From the NCBI RefSeq assembly GCF_038396675.1, contig NC_088921.1, positions 1,050,501 to 1,114,500 of the forward strand: a stretch of DNA of 64,000 nt, read 5' to 3'. Shown piece by piece: positions 55,187 to 64,000 of this stretch; the first letter of the stretch is position 1; every line of letters starts with the position of its first letter. Source of the DNA: Hydra vulgaris. Lineage: Eukaryota; Cnidaria; Hydrozoa; Anthoathecata; Hydridae. The notes below the pieces were generated by a model. That model had not been told where the DNA came from. It worked only from the letters and a program-made list of their open reading frames with translations, and did not search any database. Both the position numbers and the translations under genes were made by a program.

Positions 55187-56469
55187 TTGAAAAAAGGCAA
55201 TGATTTAAGATGCAGTCAAACTAAATGCAGTAATTCATGCCCACAACAAGGAAAAAGTTATGAAAATCTTATCAAGAGATTTTTTTGGAAAAACTTCTCT
55301 GTTGAAAACCCTGATCTGCCTAAAATGTTATGTTCAAATTGTAAAAAAAACCTAGTGAGTTTACAAAAAGCAGATTCAAAAAGCTTTTTAATCACTGTCA
55401 TCGACCTAAGTACGAAGGTATGTTTTTTCTAATAAAAAATAAGCCAATAAAAACTAGCTAATTTTTCCATTATTATTATTTTGCTTATAAACAATATTAC
55501 GTTTGTATTTAAAAAACTAATTTCTTGTTACTTTTAGGTCTTAATACTAGAGTTATTTGAGGTGGGAAATGTGAATGTTTTATTTGTGTTAATGGGCGTA
55601 CAAACGGTACTAAAATGGCAACTCCTCCACCAATGGTTTTATGTGAAACTAATAAAGATATAGATCACATTCAAAATAATGTGAATATTTCTGAAACCAA
55701 TGAAAACTTTGTTCTTTGCAAAAGTTGTTTTCAACTTATAGGAAAAGGTATTAAACATCCTTGCACAAATTTAGCTAAGCAAAAGAACTTGGCGCATATT
55801 GTACAATCTACCTCACCTGGGCGTACAAACGGTACTAAAATGGCAACTCCTCCACAACTCCATTGTACAATCTACCTCACCTGTAACTAATGCGGTAGTG
55901 GTGTAGTGATAGAGCGCTTGCTTCATAAGCGAGAGGTTCTGAGTTCGATTCCCACCACGTTCCTGGTAGTACCGTGCTCAACTTGTTTGAAACATGAACC
56001 TTGACTAAGTATTTAGTAACGTAGTTAATCCTCCGTTATTGACTGGAAATGTAACAATGAAGATCTTATCAATTGTCAATATACCAGACTTACATATTTT
56101 GCTAGACATAGTAGACAAACTTCTCAAACTAATTGAAAAAAATTGTTTGAGAGCACTAATCAAGGATTTCATTTTGTCAACAATTAATCTTGCCAGAGTA
56201 CATTATCAAGATAAACACAGGCTAGAAGGAAATGGATCCAACAAGTTTCTAAGAAACTTGATCTTTTTTAAATCTATTTGAATGAGCACAATATTGTTGG
56301 TGGAAAGTATATGAAAGCTTTGACAGACTTAAGTGATGTTGTACATGGGTGTTTCAGGAAAACATTAAATCCAAACTACTCTGAATATATTAAAAGACAC
56401 AAAGTTTCAAAGATCTTGGTACAAAGTTTCACCAAGTTTAAGAGATCCGGGTACAAACATTACTCTTAA
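55187..56469 (+). pseudogene. Cys-rich RAG1-N-terminus-like protein, right-arm copy
   Basis: Same segments as 43183-44493: CSQTKCSNSC, PDLPKMLCSNCKKNL, (frame shift) NHCHRPKYEG, GT donor at ~55418, AG acceptor near 55537, GGKCECFICVNGRTNGTKMA, VLCKSCFQLIGKGIKHPC, then NIPDLHILLDIVDKLLKLIE and YMKALTDLSDVVHGCFRKTL. A TGA replaces the Arg of VIRGG (55558-55560 region), unlike the left arm. A repeat of TNGTKMATPP reflects an internal DNA duplication. Function unknown. Confidence 0.55.
55892..55959 (+). mobile_element. tRNA-like SINE head (right arm)
   Basis: Identical layout to 43721-43788: A-box region GTGGTGTAGTGATAG, CAT-anticodon-like loop, B box GTTCGATTCCC. Confidence 0.7.
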
Positions 56470-57499
56470 AGTTCATATAGTGGAGCCTCATGTGAAAGAG
56501 TTTATTATAATGAAAGGAGGAAAGTGTGTATTTAAAAACATTTTAGATTTTTACATGTAAAAGTATTAATCTTCAATATTTCCAAAGATTTAGGGTATTG
56601 GACTGAGCAATCATTGGGATCAGTTCATCAAGACTTCAAAAAATTTTGGGAAATATGAAAGGTAAGACAACACAACGCTAATTTCAATGAAGTTTTGCAA
56701 AGAATTGTCTGCATGTACAACACAAGGCATTTATAGTTAAAGGAATACGTAAAAACAAAATATATATGTACATATATATACTTTATAACTTTAGTCAAAT
56801 GTAGTATTTATGTATTAGTAAATATTTCTTTTTTAAATAAAAACTATTTTACTTAGAATTATTTATCCCAAATTCAAAAATCATTCTATAAAGCCACCCT
56901 ATTCCTGTAAATTTATTTTATCCTCCTCAATAAAGAAACTAACTTTTGAAACATTATGAATTAGTCTATATTCAAACTAGAAAACCCAAGTTGTTTTCAG
57001 AAATTATTTCTAAATCCGATCCACAAAGTGGCAATACAATAGCACAAATAACCAAACAAATTATATATTGTCAATTAATCCACTCTCAGGGGTCTTTGTG
57101 TGAGTCAGAGGGGTAATAATCTCTAGATTAAACAAGTATTGTAACTAAGTTTTCTCGAAAAGCTACCATAATAGATTTTAAATGTTGACAGTTTTGCAAT
57201 GTAAAAATGGACTACTTTCAAAATCAAAAATAATAATTTATGGGATATGATATAAAGCCTTAAGTCACCTTCAGGGTACCCGTGCACAGCCAGCAGCCCA
57301 TTTATTTGAGAATATAAAAGAACTTATAGAGAATCAAGGTTACCTATGTACAACTATTTTTTTTAAGTATATTTAATTAGTAATTTAGTAATTTAAATAG
57401 AAATTAGAAATAAGAAATAAATTTAAAAATTTATAACATGTTAATAAGTGATTAAAAAGCAATTTAATTTTGTTTTTATAATTATATAAAAAAAATCAC

Positions 57500-57673
57500 C
57501 TTGACAAGATATTCCAGTATTGCAGATTTGAGTTTGAAAGCTTGTTCCAGGACAACCACTATTCAATGTAGCACCAAGACATTGCCAAGTCTGAGTTTGA
57601 AATGGAGAAACATTAGGATTCAACTGACAACTTTCTGAGCAAGCTCCTCATGTACTCCATGCACCATAATTAC
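57500..57673 (-). pseudogene. TSR exon K, right-arm copy
   Basis: Protein text identical to 41979-42152 including the TGA in place of Trp; GT/AG borders kept. Confidence 0.84.
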
Positions 57674-57843
57674 CTATTGTTAAAAAAATTTATTTGCAAT
57701 AGCTATAAATAAATTTATTTTTCCCTGTGGATATATATTTATATTTTTTGCAAAATAGCATTGATAATTAAAACTTATTCTGATACTGTCTTGGAAAACA
57801 GTTAAACATGTTTGCAAATATATATAAAAATAACATATCTCAC

Positions 57844-58029
57844 CTGAACAAGGAAGATTTTGATTACAAAGTTGTTGATCATTTAAACTGACATTATTAC
57901 AGCCTACATAATTTGGATTCCATATAGAAGCGCCAGTACAAGTTTGACTTCTATACTGATATGGACCATTGACTTGAGTGTTACAGGAGACAGAACAGGC
58001 ATTCCAAGAACCCCAACCGCTCAATATTC
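57844..58029 (-). CDS. TSR exon J (type III), right-arm copy, intact
   Basis: Identical translation to 41623-41808 with both splice sites, phase 1 at each border. Confidence 0.86.
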
Positions 58030-58629
58030 CTATTTTGATATTTTAAAAATAGTTAATATATCAATCATAGAAACCATATAGACATATTTATCATTATTTG
58101 TATTACTAAACAAAAATGTAGCAATTGTTATTGAAACATTTACTAATGAATATAATAAAAATAATTAAATAACATGAAATGCAGATGCATTTGACTACAA
58201 GATCTTAAACATAAAATTTACTTTATGTGGGAAACAATTGTTAAAGGAAAAAATTGAATAAAAACGGTTTCTTTTTTTATTTAACAAGTTTTTGTTATTA
58301 AATAATGTAATTTTGTTTTGAATATAATAAAATAAACAAAATAGCATTTGAAATGTAGTTGCATTTGACTCCAAGATCTTAAACCTTTTAAATTAGTCTA
58401 TAAACAAAAAGTATATAAATGGTTTGGAACAGACCTACCATACCGTTATTATATTTTATACTTTTATTTTTATAAAATTATAAAGTATAATATAATTAAT
58501 TTTATATTAAATTTATACCTTTATTTTGTATTTTATTATTTTGATAAAACCTCAAAAAACATAAAATAAGTTATTTTAATTAAAAGTAATCAAGATTTAA
58601 AATCTTGATTACGTGCAATCAAAATAACT

Positions 58630-58791
58630 CTCCACTATTACAAGCCATAGTTTGAGAACTAGACCCAGCGCAATCACCTCCCAATGTAGCCCATAGACAT
58701 GGTCTAGTTTGAGTTTGAATTGGAGTAGCAGCAGGATTAGACTGACAAGATTCAGAGCAACTACTCCATGCACTTCACGCACCATAACTAC
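58630..58791 (-). pseudogene. TSR exon I, right-arm copy
   Basis: Same TGA near the start and same truncation by the AGTTATTTTGATTGCACG insertion as 40864-41025. Confidence 0.82.
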
Positions 58792-58873
58792 CTGTTTGAA
58801 TTTAAGAAACCTTTTTAGAAAATTAAAATATTAAATATCTATATAAAAATATTACTTTAAGAACAAATCTTAC

Positions 58874-59059
58874 CTGAACAAGCAACATTAACATGACAAG
58901 TTTGTTGATTACTAGTTGTGATACCAGGACAACCCTTATAGTTAGGATCCCATGCTGAATACCCAATGCATGACCAACTTCTTGTTTGAAAAGTTACAGT
59001 AACAAGATTGTTACATGCTGAAGAACATGCACCCCAGGAACTCCAATCCGATATCGTTC
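58874..59059 (-). CDS. TSR exon H (type I), right-arm copy, acceptor AG lost
   Basis: Open 186-bp exon. Reads GTISDWSSWGACSSACNNL; Asp here where the left arm has His. The expected AG is GG, as in the left arm. Confidence 0.82.
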
Positions 59060-59226
59060 CCAATTAAATTGTATTTTCTTAAAAAAAGCCATTTAATGCA
59101 AAGCATTTCATAAAAACCAAAAAAATAAAAAAAAAACTTAATTTTTTATTTTTAAATTATTTCAAAAATTTTACATTATATTGATTTTTGTTGAAAAACT
59201 GACTTTTTCAGAATTTAAACACAAAC

Positions 59227-59391
59227 CTGGACAATAAACTTGCTCATTGCAATTTTGAGTATCAGTGAACACTGCACCATTACAACTGCCATTAAAAATA
59301 GCACCAATATATTGACAATTTCTTGTCTGAGTAGGTAAAGTGAAACTTAACTGACAACTTGCTGAACATGCTCCCCATGCACTAATAAAAC
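59227..59391 (-). CDS. TSR exon G (type IV), right-arm copy
   Basis: 165 bp, identical translation to 40275-40439, GT/AG borders intact. Confidence 0.82.
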
Positions 59392-59765
59392 CTAAAATGT
59401 AACTAAAAATATAAGAAAATGCATGCAATAACAAACCTAACTACAAACAGGCTTTTTTCTGAGAAGTTTTTTAAGTATTCTGAAAACTGTTTAGGTCACA
59501 AAAACTTTCTGAAAATTTGTTCTCTTTTAACATTTATTATTTGAAGAAAAATATAAACCTATTGTTTGAAGAGAAAAGTTGGTAAAAATGTTAATTTAAA
59601 AAATTTTCCGAAAGTTTCTCAACAAAAGGTGAAAATGAAAGTTTATCTTTAATTAAATTAATTTTTTTGAAGATAAACTGTTTTCATCTTTTCATCTAAT
59701 TAAAACTTACCAGTTGAATATGTTTGCAAATATATTAAAAAAATACAGATATAAAACATATCTCA

Positions 59766-59952
59766 CTGGAACAAGGAACATTTTGATTACAAAGTTGTTG
59801 ATCATTTAAACTGACGTTATTACAGCCTACATAATTTGGATTCCATATAAAAGCCACAATACAAGTTTGGCTTCTATACTGATATGGACCATTGACTTGA
59901 GTGTTACAGGAGGCAGAACATGCACTCCACGAACCCCAACCATTCAATATTC
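59766..59952 (-). CDS. TSR exon F (type III), right-arm copy, donor altered
   Basis: Identical translation to 39714-39900 and the same TTCCAG-TGAG donor change. Confidence 0.8.
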
Positions 59953-61675
59953 CTATTTTGATATTTCAAAAATAGTTAATAGAGCAACCATAGTAACCAT
60001 AGTAAAAATATACAATACTTATTTGTTTTAGTATGTTTTAATTAAATTAGCATAATGTTTTATGTTGTTAAACATATTTATAACTATTTGTATAGACATA
60101 AATGTAGGGATTGTTATTGTAACATTTTCTAATGAAATACACTGTGTACAGAAAGTTTAAAAGCACTTGTTTTTTTGTATATTATGGTGAGAATAGACTG
60201 GTACAAAGAGTAAACCTGATGCAAGGTCCGATATAACCCGATGCAAGGCCCACATTTGTTTTGAAGCCAATTATCAAGAAAAAAAACACAGCTTTGAAAG
60301 AAAAAACCCTAAACCGTTGAAATGAAATATCAAACACAAGTAATTAAAGAATTAATGAGAAGAAGGTGTAAATAAAGTTTAAATGCACCTACAAACTTTT
60401 TATAATCAAAACATATTAAGACGGGATATGACCCCGTTATTTTTGATACATGTTGTAATCACCTTAGCATTAATTCATTAAGGTTTAAAATCATCATGGT
60501 TAGTATTTTAAGCCAGAGTTTAGTCAGATTTCGTGACTAGTATATGCTTTTTTGTTAGTTAATAATCCATCCAGCTCCAAAACTTTTTGATCAGGTTTAA
60601 GCCAGATAGTGCTAGTGAAGGCATGAGTTGAATATTACTTTCAGGGAAAAGTTCGATTAAATGTGACATGAAGTATTGCCATATTTTTATTCAACTGAAT
60701 AACTGAAAATTGTTGCACTGAAACGCTTTTTACACCATACTTTTTTTTGTTTTGGGCGATTGGTTAATGCTAAACGCTTTCTTATGGCATGAAAGAAATT
60801 TAAAACATAGAGTTCTAGTCCAACATTATTTTGGTGGTCTCCTATCAGTTTTAAATTTTAGTTAGTCATTAATAAATCCGACATAATATGTCCCATTTTA
60901 AATACTAATTTGAATGATCAAAATTTCCAATTGTATTGTAATCATGATACAATTCTTTCTTGCACAATAATTTATTTATTGTCATACAACTATACCTCCA
61001 CACGCGATCTATCGACTTCTAAACTTAAAGCTTATAATCTTGCTTTTGGGTTGCATCTGGTTAGCTCATAAAGCATGTTTACATTTGTGCTGACTATTTT
61101 TTTGGACGCCCAATAAGAGATATATTATTGACACTACCAGTAGATAAGTAATTTCTACATTAAATGATGAAATATTCAAGCCTCAGTCAATTTGTCAATT
61201 GCTCATTTTCATTTTATGCATGTTAATGAATTGCCGATTGGTTTTCACTGAGACAGTAATTTATTTGGTTATCATTTTTTTAAAAGATTTATACACATTA
61301 AAAAAAAAAGTGTTTGAACTTTTTGTACAAGTTGTAATCTTTTGTACACATTGCTAAGTTCAAACCGAATTCTTTAAAATGAAACATTTTTGAAAGTATA
61401 CACACTGGTGTTATCAGGATGTAGTTGGGTTTGACCCTGACTACATCCTGATCTCAATCTTGACTCCAACATCTCCAATATATAGTTTATCTTATATGTG
61501 AAAATATTGAACTGAATCCAAACTGATTCAAAATGTTTTTTTTTGCCTTTATTTTTTTGTTTAAAGAAAGTCCTTATTCAAGTCGTTATATTGTATTTAA
61601 CTATTTGTAAATATTTTTTTATTTTAGACAATAAACAAAGCATAGCAAATAATGAAAAAACTGTTAAAATATAAC
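59953..61675. other. Mirror of the 37992-39713 intron-like stretch
   Basis: No gene; the ATCAGGATGTAGT hairpin recurs at about 61417-61457. Confidence 0.6.
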
Positions 61676-61839
61676 CTGGAAAAAGAACATTACAGTTTTC
61701 AGTTTGAGTTAAAGCTTGGCTGTTACAATTAACACCTAAGGAAGCTCCTGAACAGGTACGAGTACTGGTTTGTGTTGGCACAGTATAAACCAGTTGACAA
61801 GAAGCTGAACACGCTATGTTGACAAACCCATAAATACAC
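61676..61839 (-). pseudogene. TSR exon E, right-arm copy (no TGA)
   Basis: Reads VPTQTSTRTCSGASLGVNCN, SQALTQTENCNV with Gly (GGA) where the left arm has TGA. The 5' frameshift remains, so it is still not a full open exon. Donor and acceptor are kept. Confidence 0.78.
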
Positions 61840-62264
61840 CTGAAACATGAGAAATTGAAAATAAATTTAAAAAAACATGCTTAAAACACCTAAGACTAAA
61901 ACAGAGAATGAAAATAAAAAAAATCAAAACTTATGATGATCACTAAAATTCCCATTAAATAAAACCTAAACTTTTTTACTTGTAAATTTGTTCATAATAG
62001 TACACAACAACATTTATAAAAGAAGTTTCTCAAAAAAATACAAATTTTTCAGCTTTATATTACAACTACACTTATTACTCGTTTTTATTGCATTTGTAAC
62101 TTCCAATTTATTTTATTTAACAAGTTGATGATGCTGATGTCTATAAGTCATTATTATTTAAAAATATCATTTTTTATGCTTTAAAATTTATTTGAATACT
62201 TTTTTACATTTTCACACAAGATATAACAAATCATATATATATATATATGTATATATACACACAT
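61840..62264. other. Mirror of 37160-37827 with contracted repeats
   Basis: The poly-T run of the left arm is absent here and the TA tract is reduced to about 35 bp (62234-62258). Confidence 0.7.
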
Positions 62265-62690
62265 CAGGCCTTGTTAGGAGATTTCGCTGCGTAGCGAAAA
62301 CGCGTAACGCATTTCTAAGTAACTCAACTCAGCAAATATATTTTGCATCGTTAGAAGTTATATTGCGTCACTAGCGTCTTTTCAAGTACCGCTTTGTAAT
62401 TAAAGTTATTTTATTAACGCATTAAAAATCATACAAACAGTTAGTTTTTTTCTCACTAGAACAAAAGTTACAAATAAAATCTAAGTTCTTATTTAATAAA
62501 TCATTTTTATTATTTTTCTCAAATATGAACTAAATTTTATTTTGAAAAAAATATTCTTTTCATGAAACGTAAAATAATGTTTGTTTATTTTCTTATGATT
62601 TTACAGTTGGTTTTTGATTATTTTATTAACTGTTAATAAATTTTTTCTTATTTAATTTGTGAACTCTTTTTAATAAGCTTTAGGTTGCAC
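62265..62690. mobile_element. Truncated hAT-like element, right-arm copy
   Basis: Starts CAGGCCTTGTTAGGAGATTT and continues with the same interior as 36524-37159, shortened: the part corresponding to about 36524-36750 is mostly deleted. Confidence 0.82.
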
Positions 62691-63251
62691 ATTTTTTTTT
62701 TCTTTGCAAAGTTTTAGTTACCGATACTGTGTACAAATCATACAAATCATAACTTTATTATTATTAATTTACCCTACAAATCATATATATATATATGATT
62801 TAGAAATCTTTTTGTGCGCCTTACAAATCATATATGTATATATACACACACACACATTCAAAATATGTCTACATTCTCTCCACAAGCCTAATTTTGTTCA
62901 ACTTTGTTTAGAGAATAACCATACAAAAAATTGGACCAATCTGAACAGTTTTAGAGGTCGCTATGATTTCATCATTTGTTTGACAATACTCAATTTTATA
63001 ATTTGGTGTAATTGAACATCTATCTCAACACTGGTAAATAAATTAATGCTTGCTGAAAAGCAGATGCTATATGAATTCACTTATATATCTAAAATTTTTT
63101 TGTTGTCTATAATTTGGTGCCCAATTTGTAATAGGCACATGCCTGCAGTATTTCAATAAACAATTTATAATGATTATTTTTTTGTTTCTGGTAACAAATA
63201 ATTTATTTTCTTATACTTATTATTCTTATATCAACAGATTCATCACCACTT
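62691..63251. other. Mirror of 35916-36523, gene-free
   Basis: AT-rich with short TA and CA runs (62782-62860). No gene. Confidence 0.55.
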
Positions 63252-64000
63252 ATGGCAGTTACTACAAGAAGCTCTGCAAAGGTATGGCTCATTGGGAAGG
63301 CATCTAAGCAGCTCTCATCATCAAGATTGGCAACAAAATGAGATGTCCTCCGTTGTCTCCTCTTTCATCATCTGGAAGAGCATCTCACAATAAAGGAGAG
63401 CATTCATCATACTATTCAAGAGCTGATTGTTGTGTGGAATAAGGCAAGAATCCCAACACAAAGAATTGATTCTGGAGAAAGAAAACTTCGGAAATTATAC
63501 GATTCCTATCAGCTTCTAAAAAAGAATCGAGCTACAGACCTAGAAAGTTGTAGAATTAAAAAACAGATGTTCAAGGACACACTTTATGAGCTTTTTGACT
63601 TGGCAACTAAAACCGCAATGGAGACAATAACCATTGCTGAAGATAGGCAATTTCTTGCAATGCAGCGAGAAGATGTTACCAGCTTCAGCATGGTCGGAGT
63701 TGATATGAACCTACTGGCAAAGGAAGCCAGAAAGAGAGCTCGAGATCAAGCATTTGATGCAAGGTTATTAAAACAGCAACACTCTAGTGGTCCTGTCACA
63801 GCCAACATCAGCAGTTCAGAAGACAGTCGAAACAGCAATGATGACCAGAGTTTTGAGATTCTGTCTTCTGCATTGCAATCTATTTCTTCTACACCAAAGC
63901 CAAATCGTCTGAAAAGTATTGTGTCAAGCCTAGAAGTTGCTAGAGCTTTGGACAGACTTTACGCTGACTGTTCAAGAGAAAAAAGATCTAGTAGAGCTTG
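63252..64000 (+). pseudogene. Uncharacterised transposon-type protein, right-arm copy (runs off window)
   Basis: ATG at 63252 (MAVTTRSSAKVWLIGKASKQ); in-frame TGA in the ATK-DVL stretch near 63340; frame change; then HLEEHLTIKESIHHTIQELI, VWNKARIPTQRIDSGERKLR, YELFDLATKTAMETITIAED, RQFLAMQREDVTSFSMVGVD, EARKRARDQAFDARLLKQQH. It differs from the left-arm copy at a few codons (A/V, D/H, L/S). The 3' part leaves the window. Confidence 0.6.

Larger units (their letters stand above)
54730..57284 (+). mobile_element. 2.6-kb CAC-ended element, right-arm copy
   Basis: Mirror of 42368-44950; ends CACGGTTATCC (54730) and GGTACCCGTG (57284). Same Cys-rich gene, SINE and internal duplications on the plus strand. 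Confidence 0.7.
50018..64000. repeat. Right arm of the giant inverted repeat (runs off the window)
   Basis: Mirror of 35166-50016. TSR exons J and K encode identical proteins in both arms. The 43183-43374 and 56278-56469 frames differ by 2 of 63 residues, and 43371-43613 and 56039-56281 by 1 of 80. Close to the centre (50150-53170) the right copy of the LINE has dozens of small deletions and substitutions. Microsatellites are shorter (TA tracts near 62240 and 62785). Confidence 0.96.

Overview
This window is AT-rich, repeat-laden metazoan nuclear DNA. I read it as a cnidarian genome, most probably Hydra. This is inference from content: about 70-75% A+T by eye; long (TA)n and (AAT)n tracts; decayed CR1/L2-type LINEs, Tc1, pogo, Transib, piggyBac, hAT-like and Helitron relics; and thrombospondin type-1 (TSR) exons with GT/AG introns. 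No complete housekeeping gene, rRNA or functional tRNA is visible.

Region 1-32 kb is a transposon graveyard. In order it holds a pogo/Tigger transposase relic with a C-terminal zinc finger and its terminal repeat (1-1542); a hairpin and a 15-copy 26-bp satellite (1740-2223); a Transib/RAG1-core-like transposase relic (3107-4170); a protein-kinase relic (4656-5135); a 610-bp palindromic element (6586-7195); a Tc1 element with a broken DD34E transposase (9601-11281); a degraded CR1/L2-like LINE (12595-16690); a piggyBac fragment (16800-17281); a pogo-type MITE carrying a tRNA-derived SINE (17528-18506); many fold-back elements and tandem repeats (19-28 kb); and the 5' part of a Helitron protein (29075-30265, minus strand).

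Region 32-46 kb carries 14 TSR exon copies on the plus strand. Each encodes one module, and those with intact borders have phase-1 introns. Three of them (types IV, I, II) recur as a cassette with conserved intron spacing. Many have stops, frameshifts or lost splice sites, so the array is decaying or encodes a much-rearranged secreted/adhesive protein.

From 35166 to the right edge the window is one giant inverted repeat with its dyad centre at 50017 and essentially no spacer. The left arm (35166-50016) and right arm (50018-64000 and beyond) carry the same features mirror-wise: an uncharacterised transposon-type gene, TSR exons, hAT-like insertions, a 2.6-kb element with CAC-ended inverted repeats and a Cys-rich protein, and next to the centre a GC-rich RTE-type LINE split by a 945-bp hAT-like element with a 6-bp target duplication. 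The outer arms are nearly identical. The inner right arm is full of small deletions relative to the left. The palindrome is either a real recent inverted duplication or an assembly/fold-back read artefact; this is the main question the window raises.
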